In this document: one piece after another, positions 28,265 to 39,257 of the stretch
Layout of the letters: the number at the start of each line of letters is the position of its first letter
Position numbering within the stretch: position 1 is the stretch's first letter
Assembly (NCBI GenBank): GCA_009602735.1
Contig: WELA01003891.1
Coordinates: forward strand, 1-40,931
DNA length: 40,931 nucleotides
Source of the DNA: Mesotaenium endlicherianum
Lineage: Eukaryota > Streptophyta > Zygnematophyceae > Zygnematales > Mesotaeniaceae
Reading direction: 5' to 3'
Position numbers and translations under genes: made by a program
Notes under the pieces: generated by a model
What the model saw: the letters and a program-made list of their open reading frames with translations, nothing else
Database searches by the model: none
What the model was told of the DNA's origin: nothing

Positions 28265-31200
28265 GCTAACGCACCCATGCAAGAGAAAGCTCACATACCA
28301 TAACACGCCTGTGGCGGGTGGGTCGCCATGGGGGAGGGGGCGCCAGACAGCTCGGGCTTCATCCTGTTCCCGCTGGTGGTGCACTCGTTCGACCTCGTGG
28401 TGTCGGCCGTGGGCATCCTGTCCATCCGTGGCAAGCGCCCGCTGTCGTGCAAGACGCCCACGGAGGACCCCATGGCCATCTTGCTGCAGGGTTACAGCGT
28501 CACGCTCGCGCTCGCCGTCATTCTCTTCGGCGCTGTAAGATACCTCTTTCTTTCTTTCTTTCTTTTCCCCCCCCACATACATCTATATCTCTCTCCCTCT
28601 CTCCCCCCCTTCTCTCCCCCCCNTCCCCCATTTCCCTTCTTTTCCTGTCAATCTCTTACCCTCTCTCTTTTTCTCCTCGACTTCTTTTCCTGCCCCTCCG
28701 TCTCTCTGTCTCTCTCTCTCCCCGCCCCTCCGCCCCTGTCTGCTCCCTTTGGCCGGAAGCTCTTGCGAGCACACACACGCGCTTTTACTTTAAAATGTGT
28801 TGAAACAATCTCCCTTGCCGGCAGTTTGCAAGGGGTGACCACCTATATGCTGTCGAGAGTTGTGGGCACACCTCTCTTCACCACTTAACCACTAAGGAGG
28901 TTGCTTGTAACTAGACTCTTCTATTTGCTGAGCAGACCTCGAGTTGCTTTCAGCCTGCCTACCGCATCTTACAATTTTGGCCTGTCAATCCTCCTTCTCT
29001 GGGAACCCTAATTAGAAGTAAGGGCCACATGTGCTGGCGGAAGGAAGCTGGCAACAGTCCAAGTCCAGCGCAAAGGGCGTGAGGATTGGGGTCTGGGGTT
29101 TTAAGGTCGGCTGCGTGTTTCTCCACTCTCTCACTTGCCCTCCCCAGGGCCCGTTCACACAAGCTTTGCACGCTTAGATCGCGGGACGGCGGCACCTGGA
29201 TGACTCCTGCCAGCCCACAAGGTTGCCGCTACGCGCCGCCACCCTCTGACTTCCCCTCCCGTGTGCCTCACAACCCAATTGGGGTGTCGTTGCTGTGTCC
29301 GGCTGCTGTTGTCTCTCAGCCATCTGTAGCTGCTGGGCTACACAAACTCCTGACTCCCTACCCCATGCGTTCCGTGTCCCGTGTGCTGGTGTGGCAACAA
29401 CTCCTCCCGGGATCCTCCTCCTCCCCGCGCGCCGTGTGCGCTCCTTGCGGCGGCGACACCTGGCCCGGGCCGCTCCCGCACCGCCTCCCTTCTCCCCCCG
29501 CAGTCCACGCGGTGGCTGCTGTACACGGAGCTGGCCCCGCAGGCGTGGCTGCACTTCTTCATGTGCGGCCTCGTGGGCATCCTCACCGCCTACCTCTTTG
29601 TGTGGATCGCCCAGTATTACACCGACTACAAGTACCGCCCCGTGCGCCAGCTGGCGGAGGCCAGCGTCACGGGCCACGGCACCAACGTGATTGCGGGCGT
29701 GGGGCTGGGCATGGAGTCCACGGCGCTGCCCGTGCTCGTCATCAGCGGCGCCATCGTGGCGGCGTACTGGCTGGGGCGCACCTCGGGGCTGGTGGACGAC
29801 AAGGGCGCGCCCACGGGCGGGCTGTTTGGGACAGCTGTCGCGACCATGGGCATGCTGAGCACGGCGGCGTACGTGCTGACCATGGACATCTTCGGGCCCA
29901 TCACGGACAACGCGGGCGGCATCGTCGAGATGAGCGACCAGGTGTGCAGCCCACCCCTTCCGTGCCATCCCTCACGCCGGCTGCTGCTTCTGCTTGCTGC
30001 TCCCCGCTGCTGCAGATGCTGGTGCTTGTGCTGCCACTGCTCCTGCCGCTGCTGGTTGGTTGATGCTGCTGCTGCTGCTGCTGCTATTTCTCCTGCCGCT
30101 GCTCCCCAGCTGGCGTGTTAGTTGATGCTGGTGCTGGTGCTGGTGCTGGTGCTGCTGGTGGGGCGCAGCCGGAGAGCGTGCGGGAGGTGACGGACGTGCT
30201 GGACGCGGTGGGCAACACCACCAAGGCCACCACCAAGGGCTTTGCCATCGGGTCGGCGGCGCTGGCGTCGTTTCTGCTCTTCAGCGCCTACATGGACGAG
30301 GTCACTGCCTTCTCCGGCATTCCCTTCACGCAGGTGCGGGTGCTGCACCCCCTCCCCTCCCCTCCCTCCTTCCAAACGGGGATGCCCCATCTGCTATTGA
30401 GATGTCAATTCCTTTTCTTTCTACCTGAGGCCATGGGCCCGACTGACCATTGTGTGTGTGTGTGCGAGCATGGATGGGGCTGCATGGGTGCGTGGGACCC
30501 GGGCTGGTGGGCAAGCAGGTGGACATCGCGACGCCGGAGGTGTTTGTGGGGGGCCTGCTGGGCGCCATGCTCATCTTCCTCTTCAGCGCGTGGGCCTGCT
30601 CCGCCGTGGGCCGCGTGGCGCAGCAGGTGGTCAAGGAGGTGCGCTCGCAGTTCCGCGAGCGCCCCGGCATCATGGTCAGCCCCCCCCCCCCTCCCCCTCC
30701 TTTTCCCCTTCCCCTCTTCCCCTTCGGCCACCCACCTTCTCCTTGCCCCTTCACAGCTTTTTCGTGCTTGAGCTGCTGCTGCTGCTGCTCCTCTCTGAAG
30801 CGCGCAAGTGAGCTGTGAGCTCGTGGTTGCTACAAGCCTTCTTTGGCTTGCTTCATTACTCTCCTCATTATTGTATACACACATACATGCGTCCATACAG
30901 GCGCACACACTCTACACTGTTATACACATATATTCCCATATGTCACACGTTACTTCCTACATGCATGCATGCATGGATGCGTGCACGTGTGCATACACGT
31001 GAACGCACTTATGCATATGTTCACACGATCATGGAGGTTTGGGCGGGGGAGCTTCACCATTGGTCCTTTGCTGCGCTCTGCTCGTTAAGTGCCTGTCGGG
31101 AAGCTTCCCCCCCCTCCCACCCTAGCTCAGGCGAGCAGATCCCAGCTGGCGAAACTCGCAGCCTCCAATCCCGTAAGCTCCAGGTGCACTGCCGCAGAGA

Positions 31201-33259
31201 ATAGAGGAGGACAAAGGTGGGCTCATGCGGTCTGGTGTTACGTGTGCACGTGCGTGTGCATGTGCATGTCAGAGCCTGTGTCCTCTGCCCTGTCCCCCAC
31301 ACCACCCCCCGACCTTTGCACACGGCACTAAGCTGCTGCTGCTGCTGTTGCTGCCTCCTCATCCTCCTTTTACTGCTCCTTGATCTCCTCCTCCTCCTGC
31401 TGCTGCTGCTCCCCCTCCTCCTGATACCTGCTTGACTACCGCCGTGGAAACGGGGGGCAACCTGTGGCGGCACATGACGGGACGCAGACGTACGAGGAGC
31501 GGCCGGACTACGCGCGCTGCGTGTCCATCGTGGCAGAGTCCGCACTGCGCGAGATGATCCGCCCCGGCATCCTAGCCATCGTGTCGCCCGTCGCTGCAGG
31601 CACTCCCCTCTCAACCCCCTCCCCACTGCTTCATTCCCACCCCTTCTCTCTCCCCCTCCCGCTGCTCTGGCCCTGCTACTGCCCCCACCCTTGTGTCTCT
31701 CTTTCCTGCACTTGTCATTTCCTCCCGCCCATGCCTCCCCCCCCATCTCGTCCCCGAAGGCCTTGCTCGCCTGCTCCGCGTGCTCCTCTCCTTCCCCTTG
31801 CTGGCTCCTGGCCTGCCATGCCTTCCTTTATTCGCCCCACTGCGGGCGCCGGGGGCGGGGGGGGGGGACGGGCTGCCCGGTAGTCTTGTGAGCGAAGGCG
31901 ACTTGCAGTCAACGGCGTGCGCAGTGCCTTGCCAGTCATTGTCGATCCATTGCCTGCTGCACGCACAGCCCCTCTTTCCTGCCCCTCTCGTCTCCCGCCC
32001 CTTCCCGCCGCTCTCTGCCAAACGTCTGGTTCATTTGTCCGGCTGCTGGCCCAGCCGACTAGCCCTCGCTGGCCCAGCTGGGGTTCACACGCCATGCTGC
32101 GGTCAACGTCTGCGCCTTCAGCAGTGCCAAGTTCAGATAAGCCCATCGATCGAGTGGATGGTGGCAGGATTGGACGCATGTCTCTGCCCCTCCCTCCTTG
32201 GCCCACAGGCACAGGCACAGGTGACGGCAGGAGTGCCCCTGGCTCATCATTGACAAAATTGTGGCGTCTCCTCATGTGCCTCGGCTTCGGTACAAGCTGT
32301 GGCGGGCATCATGTACGGGGTGGTGATGCCAGGTGCCAGGTACCAGGTGCAAGGTGTCAGGTGCCCTATTGTCGCATCAAAGGTCACGCGCTCTGTCTGC
32401 TGTGGTGCGTGCTGACCGGGCACATTGACTTACAATGTTTTGTATTTTGTTATTTCCATCTGTTTGCTTGTTTCTTTTGTTTCTGCTGGGGGCGGGGGCG
32501 GGGGCATGGGCGGGGGGGGTGGGGGGTGGGGACTGAATTGTCATCAGGGGTGATCTTCAGGCTGATAGGGCAGTGGACGGGGCAGCCCCTGCTGGGCGCC
32601 AAGGCCGTGGCGGCGCTGCTCATGTTTGCCACCGTGACCGGCATCCTGATGGCGCTGTTCCTCAACACGGCGGGTGGCGCGTGGGACAACGCCAAGAAGT
32701 ACATCGAGCTGGGCAACTTTGGCGGCAAGGGCAGCGACGCCCACAAGGCCGCCATCACTGGCGACACGTCAGGACCCACTCTCTGCCTTTTCCTGTCTAT
32801 TGCACTATCTATCTGTTTCTGAGCGAAAGCATGTATCAGTGTTGTTTATCAAGAGCTCGTGGTTCTTCATTCCGGCGCCTCTGTTCTGCAGGAATGGATG
32901 TTCAGGCTGACACCTCTCGGCTCTTTCACGCGCTTGTTGCTCTGCTCCTGTAGTGCTGTCTATTATTTGGTGGACAAGGGCGGTTTGTAGACATGTCATA
33001 TTACACTCACAAAAAGCAGATGACAAAATGTTTCCGGGCCACGTATGCTTCACTCCCTCTGCTTTTGTTGTGATGGTGGCTGGCCTTGCTCTGTCTTGCC
33101 TTGGCGATAGCCAAAAAGTATAGACCACTGAGTGTTTAATTCATGTGGGGTGTTGCCAGGGTTGGAGATCCATTCAAGGACACGGCGGGCCCGTCACTGC
33201 ACGTCCTGATCAAAATGCTGGCCACGATCACGCTTGTCATGGCTCCTCTCTTCTTATAA
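21755..33259 (+). CDS. Membrane H+-translocating pyrophosphatase, K+-independent type, 13 exons seen
   Basis: It hydrolyses PPi and pumps H+ across vacuolar/Golgi-type membranes; the family has ~16 membrane helices. Exons: 21755-21958, 22263-22414, 23326-23473, 24422-24554, 25032-25204, 26238-26358, 28347-28534, 29504-29941, 30169-30333, 30519-30674, 31488-31599, 32548-32767, 33160-33259. All phases join, giving ~769 residues, the usual family size. Motifs: [39 protein letters not shown] with [13 protein letters not shown] (PPi site), [52 protein letters not shown]. Lys in GNTTKATT, in place of Ala, marks the K+-independent (type II, AVP2-like) class. Exon 11 uses a GC donor (31600). Exon 1's 5' limit is tentative: family-like residues precede ATG 21824, so the true start is probably in an upstream exon. 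Confidence 0.93.
23055..23230 (+). repeat. Degenerate CAGCTCAGTAACA-type repeats in a pyrophosphatase intron
   Basis: About ten imperfect copies of (A/G)CAGCTCA(G/A)(T/C)(A/G)ACA spaced 10-25 bp apart, between exons 2 and 3. It looks like an old minisatellite. Confidence 0.55.
24261..24282 (+). repeat. (CT)n microsatellite, pyrophosphatase intron 3
   Basis: A run of about 11 CT units, followed downstream by GT-rich sequence up to the exon 4 acceptor. Confidence 0.85.
28205..28262 (+). repeat. (AC)n microsatellite, pyrophosphatase intron 6
   Basis: About 29 uninterrupted AC units after a degenerate CA/TG-rich stretch from ~28110, 84 bp before exon 7. The alternating purine/pyrimidine run could form Z-DNA. 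Confidence 0.92.
30064..30160 (+). repeat. (TGC)n and (GCTGGT)n runs before exon 9
   Basis: TGC repeats at 30064-30085 and GCTGGT repeats at 30126-30160. The second run sits immediately upstream of the exon 9 acceptor (AG 30167-30168) in place of a normal pyrimidine tract. Confidence 0.75.
32328..32365 (+). repeat. Short CAGGTGC-type tandem repeat in a pyrophosphatase intron
   Basis: Five imperfect copies of (C)CAGGTGC / AAGGTGT in 38 bp between exons 11 and 12. Confidence 0.6.
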
Positions 33260-35009
33260 CTCTAGCTAGCATCGCAGGCGCCGCTGGAATGTGCCTCGTG
33301 CTTACAGACAGCGAAGCAAGCCACACTTTAGTCTTAAACATGTATAAACAAATACTGACTTAGTGGTGGCTGTATCGGCTGATAAGGTGTAGGCATTCAA
33401 GGCACACAGGCAGGTCGAGTGGCACACAATTGTACCTTGCAGGCTTGGTCAGGGCTCAAATAGGGTCTTAGCAAGCACAACTTGGACCGGCAGTGAGTGC
33501 AATGTTCTCTTAAGTATATTTGCGCATAAAGTTGCTTTAATGAGGATATTTTGTATCTGAGTTGATACTGTGCGGGAACAGCAACGCTAGCTTGCAAATC
33601 CAAACACAGCTGCTATGCTTTTGAGGCGTTCCGTTGTTCAGTAGCCTGTAGGTTTTTTGTTTGTACGTCCATGTTTTTTTTTGGACGGCGCAGCCAAGCA
33701 TGTCGCTGAACTTGCAGCATGATGCTGTGCTCTGGATTGTAGGCAGGGCACATTGCAGAAGTAGCATACTTCCAGAAGTAACTTGGAGGTATTTATTGAA
33801 CCATATTGCAGCCATTTTTGCATTGTGTGATATACATGTATTTCAAACTTTGTATATCATGCACTTTCGTGCGCATGCATAGCGAAGGAAATTGATCCCG
33901 CACACCCATTGCAAGCAGGTCTTGCATGCAGTGAAGCAACAAAGCATTAGTTGGGGATCAGAGTGCACCCAATTGACTCACAAATCTGATAACTAGCGTT
34001 GGGCCTCCCCGCGCACATGCCAGGACATGAACATGGGTGAGTGCATGCATCTACATTAGATACAAGATATGGGCATTCCTCCCTTTATATCCTAATGTTT
34101 CAAAGTCACACATCCCCACAATCTGCCTACGTTCAATGTGATTCACAGTGCTCAGATGTATGATCAGCTCACAAGACTTGTCATAAGAAACATAAAAAAA
34201 TCGTGACAGCCATGAAGACATTCCAAATCTTGTGTCGCAAGCATTTACTTCTATGCACATGCACTGCGGAGGAAGCTCATCTTGCAAGCCCATGGTAAGC
34301 ATAACTTCTATACAGTGGAGCAACGGAGCAAGAGATGGAAGCAGTCTTTACTCACCTCGTACTAGACTTAGCATCACCTGTACGCCTACATGCCACAGAG
34401 GTGACTGCAAGTACTTACATGACATACAAGCTCGATGTGGCATTTGTCTCGTCATATACTGACATCCTCGCACATCGTCTGCCTTCACAGCTTGCCTTAT
34501 GTAGTGTACACTGCTTAAATGTAGCATCGTTTACAAGATTTGTTGCAAGGATAACCAGAATTCGTATGGAAGCCTTCACACAAGGCTTAGGAAACTGCAA
34601 CTTCGTCAAAGCCGATGCTTTTCTGCAAAACGAACAAAGCGTCCAAAGCGTCTAACAGCTCAGCAATGCTTTAGTCGGATCAGGAACGCTGTCATTGGGG
34701 CCCGAAGCTGCACGGAGGCACTCGTTGCCACTTCTGGTCCCCCCCCGTCAATATCAAACTTGCAGGGCACAGCCTGTCCCAGTCAGCTGGCATAAGCCAA
34801 TCTAATATCGTGGCACGTGGCTGGCTCATACTGGGCCCTGGCTTGCCCACAGTCACCCAACAGCCAAGCACAAGTGCAAGCGCAAGCACACACGCAAGTG
34901 CACGCGAGGTACTGCCTGTTGGGAAGCAAAGTAAGAGCACAAGCCCCAACATAGGAAAGGAGGTAGGTGAGACAATGACGTGATTGGGATGAGGCGCTTG
35001 CTTCCTCAC
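33260..35009. other. Convergent intergenic region
   Basis: Between the pyrophosphatase stop (33257-33259) and the last identified GLTP exon on the minus strand. AT-richer than the introns. It should hold both 3' UTRs and the unseen C-terminal exon of the GLTP gene (a minus-strand frame open to 34692 could contain it). I see no other gene. Confidence 0.45.
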
Positions 35010-37489
35010 CAAGAAGGCATGGTTCTCCAGGAGGAGCGGAGAGAAGGCGTTGACAAACTTGGTCATGTCGCCCTTCACATCCCCCTGGCCCAGCTTTGAC
35101 TCGAAGGTCGCTCTGTCCGGGACTAAGTTCAGAGCCACCTGCAGAGCAGCCCCAGCCCCAGCACCGGCACCGGCACCAGCGACACAACACGATGCCTGTC
35201 AAAACCCCTCATGTGACACAATGGCATGCTGGGTCATCCAAAGGAGGCAAACAGAAACCACATTGGTTGTCCTTCTTTGGTGAATCATGGGGGGGATGAA
35301 GAAATGAAGAACTAAGGAACTCCGCCAAAATCACCACACGACTGCTAGCATAGCCAGCAGGCCTCCTCAGAAAAGTACCTCAAAGGGGCCCTAGACACCC
35401 TAACCCCATCCCTAACCCCTTGACGCCCGACCATAAGCCCATGCAGGCCTCCATGCCCTTCCTGTCGATACAGCTGCGAGGTGCTCTCCCCTCCACGTCC
35501 TCACCGCCGGCCTTTGCCAAGGCCGCCTTGCAGATTCCTTAAGTGGAGCCAGCTTCAGCCTCAGGATATGGATAGCTCTAGCAGAACATGCTCGACACGC
35601 ATTCAACAACAGCCAGTCCAGAAATGTCATCTACCGTGCATACCCCATGACAGCGTGGAGAAAGCCCCTCCCTTCCTCCCCGTGCCATTCCCGCCGGCAA
35701 AGAGAGCGCAAAGAGCCAGCCTCAGTGAGAAGGCGCTCTTCCGGAAGGTGAGCACGTGTCGCGCCCAAGACCTTCTTCGTGCCTTTCCCCGTGTTCCACA
35801 TAACGGCGGCATGCCACTCACGTCTTCCTCCTTTCAGTGCGATCCTCTCTTTGAAGGAAGACCTCACAAAGACGGCATGAAGGCATCACTCCTGCTCAGC
35901 CTATACCGCGACTGGCTTTCCCTTTAGGATTCCCCACTGGAGCCCACCTTCCCAGCCCTTCCCCCCCCCCCAGAGGCGGAGGCGGAGGAGGAGGAGGAGG
36001 AGGAGGAGGAGGAGGAGGAGGAGGAGGAGGAGGAGGAGGAGGAGGAGCTCCAAAGGCGAAAGAAGGAGGCACGGCAGGAGAAGTGCGTGCGGCACACGCA
36101 CCTTGAAGGCGGCGGCGGCGATCCAGCCGTGGAACTTCTTGAGCGTGGCCGCGTACGCCTCCGCGGCCGCCTGGTACATGCTCCACTCCGCGTGCGCCAG
36201 CAGGTTCTGGAACAGCGCGGTCATGAAGTCCATGGCCCTGCGGTCGCGAACGCGGTGCCGCCCAGCACACCCAATCCAACCACGCACGCACGCACCGCAT
36301 ATACCACCCGACCGCGCATGGAGGGAGGGCAGCAGCGCTTGCTGGTGAGGGTGGCTCACACACAAGCTGCTGCCTGCCTCTGTGCTGCTCTTCCAGGCAG
36401 GCGTGCCTTGAGGTCTGCTAGCAGTGGCCCCAGCTACATGCAGTAGTAACGAGGCCGCCCACACGACCGGGGCAAGCCTCCAGTCTGTCCGTCTGTCTGG
36501 GTCCCTGGAGCTAGCTGCCTCTCTGCCCGGCCTTGCTAGCAGCAGCAGAAGCAGCAACGAGGAAGAGTGCACGTGCAGAAAGAGGATGCTTCCCAATGAG
36601 GTGTGGACGTTCAAGAGTGGGCATAGCAGCTCCACGTAGGAGCATACAAGCCATCCGTGACCGAGGGCGCAAGGGGACGGCCACTCCTGTGAAAATCGCC
36701 CCCAATGTCCCCATGCCCTTCGCCCTCCCGGCCCCTGCCGCCGCCCCCGTCCTCTCATACGCCGCCCTCCTTCCTTGGCACCTTGCAAGAGTCAACGACG
36801 GGGCAAGTGCTGAAAGTTCCTTCGTCTTCGTATTTGCTTATTTTCTTGCGGCTTTCTGGCCATCTTTATGAGGGGGCACCATGACAGTATAGTGCAGTGC
36901 AGAGCAATGTACGTCCACCCCAAAGCAGGAGAAGCCGATTCAGACCCCACGCTGAGCAGCTGAGCACAGCGGGCAAAGACGCAGATGGGGGGGCACCTGG
37001 TTAGCCACAGGAGGCCGTTGCAGTTGCTCGAGGATGCATGCGCGCTGCCAGCGGCCACCTCAGCTCTGGCAATGTCATGGAGGAGGGCGTACTTTGCAGG
37101 GTCACTCAGATAGGCCACATCCAGCCGCTGCAAGGGGAGGCACACATGAGGTCAGGGCGAGCATCACTCCCTCCTCTTGCTGAGGTTGAGGTCTCTTCAC
37201 CAGAACTTGGGATCAAAGCATGGGCAGCACAACTGAGGCTGGTCAGGCGAGAGAGAGACAAGGATGTGAAGCAGCAGAGTAAGAGCTGGCACGGATGTGT
37301 AGCTGGCATACATGTCACTGAATGCGTATCTGACAAGCCTGGCACACATGTCACTGCACGGAGGTACAACACGTCGGGCGTCCATTTCATCCGATGGAGG
37401 TATGACGAGCCTCATACCGTTATGTTCCCCCCAACGTCACTCTTCACCAGAGCCAGAGCAGTGCCGAATCTGTCTGCCATGCGATACAT
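35010..37489 (-). CDS. Glycolipid transfer protein (GLTP) domain protein, four exons seen, both ends incomplete
   Basis: GLTP-fold proteins are soluble all-helical carriers of glycolipids between membranes. Minus-strand exons: 37489-37418, 37127-36997, 36237-36102 and 35138-35010, with donors GTATGA, GTGCCC, GTGCGT and GTGAGG. Junction phases agree, and the joined ~157 residues run through most of the domain. Family landmarks: FGTALALV, SDVGGNITRL (headgroup Asp and Asn, with Arg where human GLTP has Lys), LLWLTR (stacking Trp), FHGWIA (His), VPDRATF. Asp-x3-Asn favours the glycolipid type over the ceramide-1-phosphate type, which usually has Lys there. Exon 1 follows a TAG acceptor; an N-terminal exon (first helix) is missing. 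Downstream of 35010 the last exon is unresolved. Convergent with the pyrophosphatase and divergent from the gene at 39258. Confidence 0.8.
35978..36047 (+). repeat. (GGA)n microsatellite in the last seen GLTP intron
   Basis: About 22 uninterrupted GGA/GAG units (CTC on the gene's strand), 55 bp past the donor of the exon ending at 36102. It creates a long artificial Leu-rich open frame on the minus strand. Confidence 0.92.
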
Positions 37490-39257
37490 CTACAGTTTCA
37501 GTGAGCAGCAGAAGCTTGCAAATCGTTCACCAGCCTCAACCTCAATGTGAGTGCCCAGTTAACATGTCCCTTCTTAGAACAAAACAATTGCATCCTATCC
37601 TGCTTTTTCGCTCAAAAGTTAAATAAGGGTGGAAATCACATTGCTCCTGACGATGGCGGATGAGGCTGAATACCCAATGCAAGCCCTTAAGGAAATACGA
37701 CAGTATACAGGAGCCCTACAGTCACTGTGAATACGATAGGCTCTCCCTCTGATGAATGACTTTAACAGAACCACTTAAGGCATGGGTTCCTTATATTCAC
37801 AGGGTCCATCACCTTCAGCGAGGGTAAGGAACGTTGTGAGAGCAGAAAGCAAAGTTGCTGGTGTCCGACCCCAGCCAAGTAACACCAATGCATTCAGGAA
37901 AATGAGTGGTGCGCATGTAGGCACTAATGTACAATATAAGCAAGACATTCAAAGAGCTCATGCTACGGGTGAGCCAGAACTTTCTCAACAACATAGTCGA
38001 TTAGAAGCACGACAGAGTGCTGGGACCAAAGAAAGACTAGCACCTATCATAGGCAGAACTAATTTACAGACGTCCAGAAATTCCCGCGCTTGAATCTGGC
38101 CATCTGCATTTTTCACTTTGGAAAAGGCTTCTAAAGCAGGAGTAAAGCACGTTGATGACGACATTCTACAGAGGACGAATAAAATGAACTAAGAACTAGG
38201 ATCGAGAAGATGCTTGAAACAAAAGACACCTTGAGAATTTCTAGTGATTCAACCTGCAGTGATTATAAATTATGCAGCAGGCTAAAATGGTGAAGTGTGA
38301 GGGCTTCCGGGAGCTGAATGTTGCACGAAGTAGTTTCTGGGCATATAAGAAAGCTTACCCTGCAGTGAACCATGGCGAGTGAGCTGGAGCAGGTTGGAGC
38401 AGGTTGGAGTCAGGTTGACTCGAGTGGGACTTTCGAACCAGTTTCGAACAACCTTCCAATGTGAGAGGTGTCGAACATAGACGCTCTAAATTCACGGTCT
38501 AAACAAAGTTCAAGGAAGTCAAATAAACTGGTTACTGAACTATGTACGGATGCTGACAGGTTATCAAAAACTTGACAAAAAGTGGACAAAGACACAGTAT
38601 TTTGAAGCCAGAATCTGCAGCAGAGCCAGCAGAGCAGAGCGGTTCGAGCAGGATTCGAGTCAGCTGATCTGTAATAGTGAAAACTGCCCAGTAAATGACC
38701 AACCAATCAAGGTTCAGACGGCTGTTTGACTTGGAACAACAGCTTCGTGTTCGGGTACAGCAGTTCCGATCGCCTCCAAATTTCCCACCATTTCCCATGC
38801 TTGTCCATCGAAAGCATCTCTGCATGTTGTCGAAATCAACTGCCAACAGGGGGAACGAGCACTTGATTACAGAGCCATGTTCTTGCTCCATTAGTTCATC
38901 TGTAGTTGGCACACTGCAGGTTCACGTTCTTCTTGTATTAATGCTCTTGGATAGAAGGACCAAGATGTACCGAAGTATATGTAGTCGCCAGTTACTATTG
39001 GACTTGCAGCGCTGTGCCAAAAGGCATTCAATCTATTAACGCCTAATGTCAAGCAAGCCGTGTGAAGTTTTCCAATTATAAGTTAGCTCTTATATGCAGT
39101 CGAATAAATATAGCGAGGCCAGTTACGGCCAAAGTTTTGTTCTCCGTCCATGTGTTTTTGGTCCTTCAGGGTGGGACTTGGGCATGGAGCTCCCATTGGA
39201 AAGCGTCTTAATAGTGATACATTCTCGTGAGGAGGAGTAATTATTTTCGAGGCGGTC
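37490..39257. promoter_or_regulatory. Divergent upstream region between GLTP and the next gene
   Basis: 1.8 kb with lower GC than the genes. It probably contains the first GLTP exon (minus) and promoters for both genes. I could not identify specific elements. Short repeated phrases such as GAGCAGGTTGGAG (around 38390-38410) are present. Confidence 0.35.

Noticed and set aside
29174..29968. 264-codon minus-strand frame
   Set aside because: Antisense to the largest pyrophosphatase exon in GC-rich sequence, where long shadow frames are expected.
35901..36788. 295-codon minus-strand frame with a poly-Leu run
   Set aside because: Only its middle (36102-36237) is a real GLTP exon; the Leu run is the GGA microsatellite and the rest is intron.
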